Assembly: GCA_018806915.1 (NCBI GenBank)
Contig: JAGKQI010000091.1
Location: 930,001 to 994,000 of the forward strand
Length of the DNA stretch: 64,000 nt
Source of the DNA: Phytophthora colocasiae
Lineage: Eukaryota > Oomycota > Peronosporomycetes > Peronosporales > Peronosporaceae
Direction of reading: 5' to 3'
Every line of letters begins with the position of its first letter. Position 1 is the first letter of the stretch. Below the pieces are notes generated by a model. It saw only the letters and a list, made by a program, of their open reading frames with translations. It did not search any database and was not told where the DNA came from. Position numbers and translations under genes: made by a program. Positions 19,900 through 30,704 of this stretch are shown piece by piece.

Positions 19900-22800
19900 G
19901 ACCTACGTCGTGTGGAAAGGAGACACACTTCGATGAATTGTCATGGTAGATAATCCGCCCGCCCAGGAACCTGCTTGGTCGTCGTGAGTAACGTATAGTA
20001 TACCAGCACGTTTTCCTTGCAATCGTTTGGAACCCCGCGGGTTCATTCCATTTAGTCGCCTTAGAAATCCCTTGATCAGACCAGGTACCGACTGTAAATT
20101 AGCCACTGGTTCCCAGAAGTGTAGTCATCGCTCGAACCGACCCACTTTGCACTTGTATTCATCCAGCCCCCTTCCTTACTTAGTCGATGCTCCACAATAT
20201 CCTCGATCAAATGTCCTTCGTCTCCGTCCTTCAATCGCACTGTAGGTACAACATTTCGTCGAGATTGAGAATCGTCTTTCGAAAAACTTTAGATTCATAG
20301 TGTGAAATACCGGGTATAGCGTTACTTGCGATGGTAAATTCAATCGATATGAGGTACCCCATGTTGTTTTTCAACTACTTCGTACGCGGTCCAATCCATT
20401 TGGGTGCCAATTTCCGCTTGAGTGCACCAGCATTTTCCACACTCAAATTTCTTGTAGATACAAGTACCATATCCCCTAGCTGGAAGGTTTGATCACGCCT
20501 TCCTTTGTCAAACTGTAACTTCATATTTCGCGCAACGTCGCGGATTTTGCTTGAAGCTCACGCAGAATTTTTTCCATATGCAAAAGGAAAGTCGTGGATG
20601 CGTCCTTCGCCTTTTCTGGAGTTAGAACTTCATTGTGCACCGGCATCGGAGGATTGTATCCTAAGTCAGCGAAAAATGGTGTCATTTGAATACTGGCGAT
20701 AATGCCTGTTGTATGCGAACTCGGCCAATGCCAAGTAGTCTGCCCAATCGTTCTTGTATCCACTCGCGTAGCTCTAAGATAAGAAGCCAAAATCGCGTTG
20801 ATACGCCTCTACTTGTCCGTCCGTTCTCTGCTGTTGCAGCAGCCATCCTCAACTTGGTGCCGGTTAACCCTAGCACATTCTGCCAGAACTTCAAAGTAAA
20901 CTTGTAAATCTCCTATCAGAGTGATGTCGCGTGGAATCCCCATGATATCGCACGTAGTGGTTTAGGAACAGTGAAGCGAATTCCTCTGCTGAGATTGTCG
21001 TATTCGTTTCAATAAAATGCGCTCGTTTTGTTAGACGATCGGCAATCACAACAACCGCATCATTTCCTTCTTATTTTTCGGAAGTCCAGTAACAAAATCC
21101 ATTCCGATAGATTCCCACCTTGCTGTTGCTACTTCCAGTGGACGCAAACACCCAGGTGCCTTTCCTGTTCTCCTTTACTTCTGCTGACAAGCCTGACAGA
21201 AGTCTTGACGTATTGTGTAATCTTCCGCGCCATGTTACGCCAATAAAATCTCTCTTGAACGGCATGAATCGTTTTCAATTCCTGAGTGACCACTAAGAGC
21301 ACTATCATGCAGCTCCCACAGAATGGCATTTTGGATTTCAATACTCTCAGCTGGTATCCACACGCGAGAGGCACCATTCATGTCGTAGTAAATCATATCC
21401 TCGATTTCAGAATAGCGAAAACGTTCGGCATGAGAAACATTCGGCTTCTGCTTGTTCTTCAAGCTGTGTAACACTTCTTTCTGAGTGTCTTGAGCTCTGC
21501 GAACTTGATCCATCAACGATAGCGGTGCTAATTGTTTCACTGCATTACAGTTGCTTATTTTTCTGGCCCAGGAAATCAATTTCAAAAATCGCTGCGTCTA
21601 CTAAGGGCGTCTGCTACTGTGTTTGTCTCGCCCGGAATATGGCTGAATTTCAAATTATAATCTGCGAGTTGATCGTACCAGCGGCAGATACGGCGATTAA
21701 TACTTTTTGCGTTAGGACTTTCTCTAATGAACGGTGATCGGTCTCACAGTGCACCCTCCATCAATAAGGTACACGCCAAATATTCAAGCAGTGGATAATT
21801 GCTAACATCTCCTGTTCGAGTAGAGATAATTTAGTTCGGCTGATGTGAGTTTTCTTCCCGTAAAAGCTATGGGGTGTTCGATGCCCAGAACTTGTATTTC
21901 GTTGTTGCTGCTCGACCTCCTCTGAACAGGATGACATCTGAAAAAGAACACCTCCTATGGCAAACTGCCAGGAAGCATCCGTTCGAATACGAAAGGGACA
22001 GAGAAAAATCAGGAAGTGCCACACCGGCGTTTGAGATAACGCCATTTTGAGCTTGTCAAAAGCTGCCTGTGCCACTGGGGTCCAGACGAGGACTTTTGCC
22101 TTCGATTTTACTAAATTGAATAATGGAGCACTGATCTCGGAGTAGTGACTGCAGAATCGCTGGACGTAAACCGTCGTGCCCAAGAATGACTGTAAATCTT
22201 TAACGCTGCGAGGTAGGCCAGTCTCGAATCACTGCCACTTTATCAGGGTCGATCCTGACACCTCGAACGCCTACGAAATCGCCCAGACAAAGGGATTTCG
22301 TGGCTGCATATAGTTGACTTAGCTAGTTTCAGGTACAGTTGCCGTTCTTGGCAACGTCGAAAGACACGTTCGACAGCTTCTAAATGCATTTTGACGTCTG
22401 TCCCGCGGTAAACACGTAGATATCATCAAAGTATGTTGCCACTGTGTTTGCCAGATCAGCCAAAATCCCAGCTACAATACGATTAAAAGTTGCGTAGGGC
22501 ATTACTTAAACCCATAGGTACAGCAATGTACTCGAAAAGACCGTCCGGAGTTTGAAACGCTGTTAACGGAATATCCTTTTCTCTCATGCGTATCTGGTAA
22601 TAACCGGACAACAAGTCAAAACAACTGAACCAGCAGCATCCAGCCATCCGATCTAAAATGTTATCTTTCCTTGGCATGAGGCGTTGATTGTCGTATCGTG
22701 TGTTCATTCATCGCGCAGTAGTCATGCACAATACGCCACCCCACCGGCTTCCTAATGCAGAAAGTCGGTGCACCATGAGTGAAATGCTAGGTCGAATAAG

Positions 22801-25236
22801 TCCAGCAGCAAGCATCTCTCTGAACCATTCACGCAAAGTTTTAGTTTGTTCAGGGCTTAATCGCCACTGCGGACGGAAAATAGCACCATGACCAGGGTTT
22901 AATTCCATTTCGTGTTCTCCGTGAACCAGGGGGCCCTTTAGGTAGTTGTGTACGGAATATTTTCGTACTTCTTGATCAAAGGGGTATGCCGGGTTCGATT
23001 TGAACGAGTCCTGATCCGTTGTTGCGTGACGCTTTGACTTTTCACGCGTCTTGGTCCGGCCGCATTCATATGCTGTTTGTTCGATACAATCTCATCAAGA
23101 TACACCGGGAGAACTTCACTTCCATTTTGCCACGCTGTGTAAATTGCATTGATCGTTTTCTGAGGTAATACTACCAAAAATTCAAAGCCTTCTTTTGACA
23201 ATTCGTTTTGCTTGTTTCATCGAGATGTAACTGGTCATTCCATGCTTTTCGCTGAAGTGGAACTGCTTTTCAGTCAGACCTCGTATTATATGCAGCTTGG
23301 TTGGCCGCTGTTGTCGTCGATTTTGATTTTTAAGACAGGCGTTCGTAGTTCAATATCCTGTTGCCGCCGCACTGCCTTGTAAGGTGGTTTCTTACCATGT
23401 TTCACCACTAATTTGACAAAGTGATCGGTGTATCGTACACTCTGTCGGTCGCCCAGTCAATTATGGGCTTCATTTTCCGTTTCCACGGAACTCCCCATCA
23501 TCAAGTCGCATCCATTAGGAATAAGGCACACATTGAAATCAAAATCAAATGCAGACATCTCATCCACGAAGATACTCAACGAAATGGTGCGATTCGGAAT
23601 ACTCTCCATCTTTCCATTTCCATACGTGACCGTGAAATTTCCTCGATCCACAACTAAATCCATTAATCCGTTTTGCCTCAAAAGAAATTTTCACTAACTC
23701 CACAGAAATCGGCCCTTCATCGAAGAATGCAGAACCCAGAAAATCCGTCACGTCAAACACAGCTAACCTTTTTAATTAGGTATCGGTTCCAGTCTGTTGC
23801 TGACGTTTGTTTCTCTGTGAAATATTTTATGTTGTCTGTCTTCCCTGGATCAAAAAACCAAGAAATGAGACTGTCGTCGGCTGTGGTAGGTCCTGGGACG
23901 CCATCTCCAGAACCAGTTAGTTTAAATCAACTTTGATTTTCGACAGATCCGCCTGAATAGCTGTTAGCACTTCCAAAGTTTGCTGTCAGATGATTGTGCC
24001 TGAGTTTCATGCGCCGAGGCGACATTGTTTCCAAACTCTTTCGCGATTCAAAAGCCATTGCGGTTTCAATTCGGGGTGCAACGCCCAGCACTTATCAGCT
24101 GTGTGGCCTGTTTCAAGGCAGCGCGACGACGAGCAACGCTGATTTGTTCGACTTCGTGGTTTTGGCTCCGGCAGTGTCGTTTTCTTGGTCGATTTTTGTC
24201 GTGTTTTACCGTTTCACTGTCGTTTTCTTTCGGATTTAACCCTCTAGCTCCGTCAAGGAGATCACTAGAGAGTCAAATTCACGCACTTGAGAAGTTCGCG
24301 CAATTTAGTCGATTTCAAGCCTTTTTTGAACAATATCATTTTATACTGCTCATAGTCATCGTCCGTGTTACCAAGACGCAAGAATTCCTCGATGTACATA
24401 TCCAGCGACTTAGTTCCCTGTTTACAATCGAAGAAGCTCGCGACAAGGTCTTCTTCTTTTGCCTTGGTGACAAAGCGGTTTGCGCATCCTTTAATCATTG
24501 ACGTCCATGTCCGAGGGCCTTTGTAATCGCGAAGCAACCAATGTTTTGCTTTTTTTGCCTCGCGTATGGTTCATCAGGCTGGCCAACTCGAGAATCATCT
24601 TGGGGATTTTTGAAGTATAACCCATACGCTGCATACCAAGTCATCATATTTAAGGCGTATACCTCAATATCGTCGAGTCGTCTCCGCCGTATACAGGTGT
24701 TTCCTTTTGTTTCAGACATTTCTCGACTTGTTTCTCCAGGTCCGCCGGTGAGAAAACATTCAAAGCTTCATCCGGCGCAGGCCCGGCGACGTCCACTAGG
24801 GTAAAGAATCATCTGAGCCAAATACCAACGAGCCTGGCTCACTCTTTTGTTTACCATGTCTTTGAGAGTGTTGATGTTCTCAATAGCGAGACTCATCTCG
24901 TTTCTCAACTCCATTATTTGTGACGTTAGCATACCGACGCGGGTTTCAATCGTATAGCGTACTTCCTTGTGCTGTGAAGCCGTTTGGGTTTGAGACGCAA
25001 GTTGTTGGAGTACCTGTTGGTTGTCCTTCATGATCTGAGGCACTAGCCATGTGCTTCTCGTCACTCTTCAGTGCGTATTCTGCCATTCCCTCGGTTATTC
25101 CCAGATCAGCACTAAGCTTTTCGCTGAGCTTGGTTTGCATTGTATGGAACTCCGCCAGAAGGCCACGTAGCGATATTACTTCTTCAGCTGTAAGCGGAGT
25201 ACCAGCTCCGTTGAACTGGAACTTTCTTCCATGTGA
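19900..25236 (-). pseudogene. gag-pol remnants of the chromovirus
   Basis: Recognisable pieces lie in the correct order but in changing frames. Gag runs from ATG about 25236 to 24265 and includes the stretch KSLDMYIEEFLRLGNTDDD. A protease-like region lies near 23760-23457. RT pieces lie at 22908-22483 (RLSPEQTKTLREWFREMLAA; LLSGYYQIRMREKDIPLTAF). RNase H lies near 22183-21761 and the integrase zinc-binding region near 21280 (ELHDSALSGHSG). The integrase tail lies at 20790-20521 and a chromodomain end near 20106 (ANLQSVPGLIKGF). At least eight frame changes or stops separate them, so no complete polyprotein can be made from this copy. Confidence 0.85.
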
Positions 25237-25280
25237 CTATCACTCATTCTTGCTGTAGTTCCTTGACTAAAAGGCTACAA

Positions 25281-25621
25281 TGTTGCAAAATATGGTGGCA
25301 CCCACTCCTGAAGAAGACGTTAGGATGACCACCAGATCCTTTAAGCTGAGGAAGCTACGTTGAATGCAGGAACGAAGCAAGGATGAGGACAGTATTGCTC
25401 TGTTATCGTGTTTTTTCAGAGTGATGAAGAGGCAACTTTGGCAGTCGTTTTGAAACTACTACCAGTGCCTGCTAGTTATAGAACTATGTAGATATGCAGA
25501 CTGTGAAACCTCACAGCTTTCTCTCACCTTCTCGATTCCTGGCAAACGTTTTCTCCTGCCAATTTCGGCTACTATGAAAGTATCTTGCCCATACTGATCA
25601 AACATAGACCAATTGGTAACA
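25281..25621 (-). repeat. 5' LTR of the chromovirus in the PDR gene
   Basis: 341 bp and identical by eye to 19542-19882. It is followed directly by the target duplication gatac at 25622-25626. Confidence 0.93.
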
Positions 25622-27967
25622 GATACCCAGCACAATTGCGAAGTTCTTCCAGATGTCGCCATGCTTCATGAGGAAAACTTCTTCCAAGTATGCCTTAACT
25701 GTCAGGTCAGACGGGAGGGAAGGAGGCACTCCCGTCATGACTTGGCACCCAATCTCCGATCCTCCTTCGGTAGGGCAGTCGCCGAATGCAATGGCTGCCA
25801 CCAGTGCCAGCGAGTATTTCTGGGGTGAAGCGTTATACAGCCATTTGTAGCCTTGAGGGATCTGAGTTCCAGGCGGGTTGAAGCCGTTGAACAGGTAGAA
25901 AATCGCCGAAATCAGAGTGCCAAACACCTGAGCGACTTCGACGGTCGGCATGAGGTACGACATGAGCTGACCGAAGTACGCCTGCCACAGCACGTGCAGG
26001 GAGAGGTGGACCCAGTAAGCCAAGAAGCCTGTGAATCCCGTGAAGCCGACCATGGGATAGAATGGGACTAAGAAGAGCAACACACTGAAGAAGACGTACG
26101 GGATCTCCACCACAGTTGCGCCGACAAAGTACCAAAGCGCGTTGTACGTCTGGGAAGCACGTTCACGGTAGAAGGCCAGACGGTCCTCGGAAGAAATGGG
26201 CAAGATACTCGTAAATGCAATAAAGCCAATGAAACCAGTCGTGGAAAATAGCATGCCCATGCCCGAATTGATACCAGCGTACGAGGTGTACTCGGCATTG
26301 GCGTACATCACACCAAACAGAAGTCCAAGAGCAAGCGCGAGGAAGAAGCGAGTCAAATTGTACGAGGCCGAGCGCCAGTACATCCTGAAGAAAAGCGCTG
26401 CATCAACATCGTTGCCTGTGTCATATCAGTCGCTGCACACTTGTCTTCGTAGGTCAGTTGCACACCACCGTGCGGCCCGTGTTAGCCACTTCCGCACACC
26501 GTCCATAATGAGCTTGGCGGAGCACGCGTCCAGTCCGCTCGTCGGCTCGTCCAGGAACAAAACACTCGGTTGTGCCGCCAACTCCACACCGATAGTCAAG
26601 CGCTTCATCTGCTCCACGGAGCTGCCGCGGATGATCTGGTCGGCGATCGGGTGCAGGTCCAGTAGGTCCAGACACTCGTTCACCGAGTCATACTTGTAGC
26701 TGTCGGGAACGCCCGCTCCCTGGCGCAGCCTCGCGGATGGTGGCCGACTCAGAGTGAGTGTCCGTCTGCTCGCAGTATCCCGTGGATCGGCGGATGGCGA
26801 GGTCGGTGGAGGGGTAGCCGTTGAGCAGGATCTGCCCAGTGATCTTGCCGTCAGACTTTCGGCCGGCGATCACGTCCATGAGCGTGGTCTTGCCGGCACC
26901 GAAGGATCCCATGAGGGCGGTGATCGTTCCCGGTAGAGCGTATCCGCTGATACCCTTGTGTTCTTGGGGTTGGCTGGGTCGGGCACGGTGTACGAATGGT
27001 CTTTGAAGGCGACGGTGACGCTGGTGAAATACTTTTCACGGGCAGGGGGTACTGGCACCACGGTATCATCATTCGTTGGGGATCCACATAGGGTTTTCAT
27101 CGACTGAAGCTCCATCCTTATTGTCCGACTCGAGAATCACGTTTCCAGGACTTTCGTAGCGATGAAACTCCAGTGCAAGGTACGAAAGGAACATGAAAAA
27201 TGCGTACGTGGCTGCCATAAAGGCAATTCCGTACCACAACCAGAACTTCTCCGTCGGAACCTCAAACGTTGTTAGTGAGTACTCGCCCATGGTCATGTTG
27301 AAGTTTGCACAGTAGTCGACGCCGTTGAAGACACACGTGTCAAACTTGGAGTCGGAATACTGGTTCACGGCAAGCGCACGAACGCCCCACGCCATGGGAT
27401 TGAGCCAGTAGAGCCAAATGAAATAGTCCGGGATCTGTTCTTTTGTGAGGGTAAAACCGCCAAATTGAACGAAGAGCAAGACGGAGACCATGGCGATCGG
27501 ATTGGCCACGTTCAAGTCCGGCGACGCGCATGACAAGAAGTAAAACAGGTCGTTAAGGCGAGGTTCGTGACAAACAGCATGAGCTCAAACATGAGGTAAG
27601 CTTCGATGGTCGAAACGTATCCGCACATCCAGTAAACGATCGAACCGAACACCAGACTTTCAGCCGCAGCCACTGGGACTTGACTCAAATGAGTTCGCCA
27701 GCACAAACGATGTCGTTCGGAAGAAGTTGGATCGCCGCTGCTTGTAAAACACCTCGCGAGCGGCCATGAACATCGGGATTTGAGCTTGCTGCCCCAGGGC
27801 CACGAACGTGACCGAGTTGAAGATGATGCCCATGACAAGTTGGGAGTTTGTCTCCTCAATCTGGTAAAAGGTACTTCATACATCAGTCCCATTAGGATAA
27901 CCATCGCTGCTCTACCAATCAAGAAAGCCATATCACGCGAAAGAAGACTCACATTAAATGTGAGTAA
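25622..27967 (-). pseudogene. PDR ABC transporter, middle segment (TMD1-NBD2-TMD2)
   Basis: From 27967 downward the pieces read in family order. TMD1 includes FLIGRAAMVILMGLMY, VFYKQRRSNFFRTTSF and SPDLNVANPIAMVSVLLF. The segment after TMD1 ends near 27069. NBD2 has Walker A as GSFGAGKTTLMDVIAGRKSDG and Walker B as VLFLDEPTSGLDACSAKL. TMD2 starts at MYWRSASYNLTRFFLALALG and ends at IWKNFAIVLG. Defects include frame changes in TMD1, a loss of about 20 bp after the NBD2 Q-loop (near 26727), and loss of several hundred bases between NBD2 (near 26460) and TMD2. The segment is cut by the chromovirus at 25621 and by the GH12-bearing block at 27967. PDR pumps export hydrophobic toxins; this copy cannot. 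Confidence 0.87.
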
Positions 27968-28034
27968 TCGGGATCTGCCAAGAAAGCGCAACCCATTTGC
28001 AAAATGGGTTGCGCTTTCTTGGCAGATCCCGATT
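27966..28034. repeat. perfect inverted repeat: 33-bp arms, 3-nt loop
   Basis: Arms 27966-27998 and 28002-28034 are exact reverse complements (AATCGGGATCTGCC...CCCATTT), with loop gca. The left arm starts inside the 9-bp direct repeat tgtgagtaa (27959-27967) that marks the edge of the inserted block. No transposon family was recognised from the arm sequence. Confidence 0.95.
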
Positions 28035-28537
28035 CTCCTCAATCACTGATGACAATGGCGCTATTGTCATCAGCGACCCACGGTCTCGTGGCTGCAACGG
28101 CGTGGCACTGGCACAGATTACGGGCATTCGGCGTACAGTTGTAGCGTGCATCTTCGAGGAGTGCGTGACTATCCTGGGTGCGTACGTGTATCCTAGTAGT
28201 AAATTGACAGTACTGTTGTCGAGATTTGGTGGGTCAGCTCCACTACGTGTAATGTACTACACGTAGTGTCAAACAGGTTGCTGTTCAAGTCTGGATGCTT
28301 TTCAAAAAGTCTGCGGATAAATGCCACACGGCCTGACAAGCTGTGCGCTACATGTATCCATTTGGTTCAGCCTCAAACAGCCAACGCGGCCAAGAAGAGC
28401 GCAAACACGGCATGCCGCATGCCATGCGATACCTGGCCACATGATGTGAACACCGTCAAGGTGATTGTGTATGTTATGGATCTACATACACAATCACCTT
28501 GCCCGGTGTTCGGTTCACAAGCACGCGGCGATAGCCG
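28035..28537. other. non-coding spacer rich in short inverted repeats
   Basis: No gene is seen. It holds several hairpins: 28046-28056 with 28063-28073 (11-bp arms), 28241-28251 with 28258-28268 (11-bp arms) and 28457-28474 with 28484-28501 (18-bp arms, loop tatggatct). The last extends with gaps to gtgaacaccg on the left and cggtgttc...gttcac on the right. It was presumably the upstream region of the GH12 gene before the Ngaro element entered. Confidence 0.6.
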
Positions 28538-28700
28538 AATTGGAGGTTGCAGAGGTGTGAAACACCCTGAGGTGTTGATAACCGACGAAGGCAGAGTTTC
28601 CCAATGCGGTAGTTTAGTAGCTAAGGATAGATTCGGCAGGAGCTCGAGGAGGAGGAGTTCAAACTCCTCCCTCATTTTCAAATCTCCTCGCTGCAGCTAA
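28538..28700 (+). repeat. Ngaro split direct repeat A1
   Basis: It matches 34104-34266 over 163 bp, from aattggaggttgcag to ctgcagctaa. It contains a small hairpin (GGAGGAGTT / AACTCCTCC). Confidence 0.93.
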
Positions 28701-28739
28701 AACCTCCAAACCAGTTTCTCGGACAAAACCAACCTCTTC

Positions 28740-30659
28740 ATGGCTCCAAGTTATTTCTATCTTCGCCCGGGAAGTTTCAGCCAAGTAGGCTTTACGTATG
28801 GCCAAACGGAAGGGGCCCTTACGCGTGGAGGCAAAGTGAAAGCCAAGTTAGTCCGGAGTGGACGGTGGGCGGATGAACCAGTGGAGTCAGTGGAGCTAAC
28901 GTCTGAAGAGTTAACGACGCGCGTCGTGTCGGAGGAAGAAGCTCGCTGTGGAGTCGGTACTTATGTCGGAGGTGTCATCTGCACCTCAAGGGTTGGTACT
29001 AACGGGATACGAGCCTGGGAATACGGGTTAGTCGTCGGCTACCGATGGGCAAAAGATCACCCTCAAGGGTGGCTGGATGTTAACTTCGGTGGGGATGTGA
29101 CCTCCATCCCGTACATAGCCGATTGTACTCAAGACATCGCTGTCGAAGTGTACGCACTACAGCCCTGCCGCGGCAAAAGCACCAGTCTAGTGATGCTTGA
29201 CGAGATAAAGCAAAGACACCACCAAGTGTACAAGATGTTCAACGGAATTGACCAAGAAGCTCAAAGAGACGCTAAAGTCCTTCTCAACTTAGCCGATGAT
29301 AGTGCTTTCGATGAGACTGTAAGTCTGCCTCTTCTGGATATCACGAGCTTTGACATTTCTGTTGTGCCTATCCGGCATATTATCGATTACGTCTACTATA
29401 AGGAGGGTGGACGTCCGCATCCGACGGGCAAAATCTTTGGAGACACAATTTTCGATGAACCCGACGCTTCACACGCAGCAAATACGTCTGCTCATGCAGA
29501 CACTTTGATGGCGACCGATGGTCTAAGTGACTCTGATGACGACGTCGCGCGACCTCCAGCAGCGGCCCAGGCAGCGGGTAGCAGTGCTCAGTCTGCGGCA
29601 AAGCGTAGAAGGCTTAATGCACCTGCAAGTGCAGCCGCGGATGGCTTGCCCAGCGCTTCGCAATTGGGCCGTGATGTTGATAGTCTCATCTCCCTTCAGC
29701 GTCATGGTTTGGAGTCTCCGAACGTGGTCCTGAGTTCAACACGGCACAACGCAATCGGCACTGACAAAAATCATTTCACTCCGACGGGAACCCAATCGTC
29801 GATTCATCTGGCCCTTATTGACGGTAAGTACGCTACAATGTCTCCACAACGCTTTGTGGAATTTGTTCAGATTTACTGGAGGAAGTTCGGCTTCTTCCCA
29901 CACCCTGCTGTCCTGCGAGCGCTGTTTGGATGGGACTTCGGTACTCGGGGTTTGTCAATCTTGCATTTCCGACGTGTGATGGAGCAGGAAAAGCGCGAAC
30001 GAACAAGAGGAACTGACATGGGTAACTTCTCCCGGAAGAACAGTCTGCCGGCGTTGCCATCAACGGTTAACTTTTCCGATGTTATAGGAGCGGTTGAAGT
30101 TCTCTGCACACTTGCACAGCAAATGTACAAACCCATCGTTCACGACACCTTTGTAGCAGCGGTTGCCTTCCTGGGTGAACTGCGTGTGAGCGACTTACCA
30201 AGTTCTCATGACGCGGCACTGGAGATTTCAGCCTGGATAGACGATCGCCTGGAGTTATTCCGTCTCTGGATTGCCGAAGAGAATTGGTCGGAGGTGAGGA
30301 ACCTGAAGACACATTTTAAGGCATCGCACGAGTCATTTACAATCGTGCATCAAACCATTCTCCGACGAGATATCTGTGCATCTTTAAAGGAGGTGCACCA
30401 AGCGACATCTCGCCATGAATCTCGGGCTGGTGGTCACAACGGAAAGCGCATCCCGATACCAGCAGAAATTCGCAAGGCAGTGCCAAAGCAAGCCGACAAG
30501 GCTATCTGTCTGCGGTTTCTCTCGGCCCAAGGATGCCGCGGGAAAAACGGCAATTGTGTCATAAGGAACCTCTGCCATTTTAAGCCGGCAACCCTTCCCG
30601 AAAATGTCCGAGACTTCATCACCAAGAACTACGGAGGGCTAGCTACCGACATGCAATGA
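28740..30659 (+). CDS. Ngaro ORF1 (gag-like protein)
   Basis: 639 residues from ATG 28740 with a good open frame. No canonical retroviral zinc knuckle is seen, but near the C-terminus a Cys/His cluster (CLRFLSAQGCRGKNGNC, then NLCHF) has the C-x8-C-x6-C-x4-5-H look of a CCCH-type nucleic-acid-binding finger. A basic/Ala-rich stretch (AAKRRRLNAPASAAA) near residue 290 could be a nuclear signal. Its position upstream of the RT ORF and downstream of repeat A1 fits the structural-protein gene of Ngaro/DIRS elements. It appears intact. Confidence 0.75.
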   Translation: MAPSYFYLRPGSFSQVGFTYGQTEGALTRGGKVKAKLVRSGRWADEPVESVELTSEELTTRVVSEEEARCGVGTYVGGVICTSRVGTNGIRAWEYGLVVGYRWAKDHPQGWLDVNFGGDVTSIPYIADCTQDIAVEVYALQPCRGKSTSLVMLDEIKQRHHQVYKMFNGIDQEAQRDAKVLLNLADDSAFDETVSLPLLDITSFDISVVPIRHIIDYVYYKEGGRPHPTGKIFGDTIFDEPDASHAANTSAHADTLMATDGLSDSDDDVARPPAAAQAAGSSAQSAAKRRRLNAPASAAADGLPSASQLGRDVDSLISLQRHGLESPNVVLSSTRHNAIGTDKNHFTPTGTQSSIHLALIDGKYATMSPQRFVEFVQIYWRKFGFFPHPAVLRALFGWDFGTRGLSILHFRRVMEQEKRERTRGTDMGNFSRKNSLPALPSTVNFSDVIGAVEVLCTLAQQMYKPIVHDTFVAAVAFLGELRVSDLPSSHDAALEISAWIDDRLELFRLWIAEENWSEVRNLKTHFKASHESFTIVHQTILRRDICASLKEVHQATSRHESRAGGHNGKRIPIPAEIRKAVPKQADKAICLRFLSAQGCRGKNGNCVIRNLCHFKPATLPENVRDFITKNYGGLATDMQ

Positions 30660-30704
30660 CTAGGACACGCTCCTCCCCTCCAACACAACAATCTAAGCAC
30701 CCAG

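Larger units (their letters stand above)
19542..25621 (-). mobile_element. Ty3/gypsy chromovirus (decayed coding, identical LTRs) inserted in the PDR gene
   Basis: Two 341-bp LTRs (19542-19882 and 25281-25621) start TG and end CA, and no difference between them was found by eye. A 5-bp target duplication gatac flanks the element (19537-19541 and 25622-25626). A purine-rich tract (AAGGGAGGTCG on the minus strand) adjoins the left LTR, so transcription is minus. Internal order is gag, protease, reverse transcriptase, RNase H, integrase, chromodomain. Length is 6080 bp. Confidence 0.92.
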
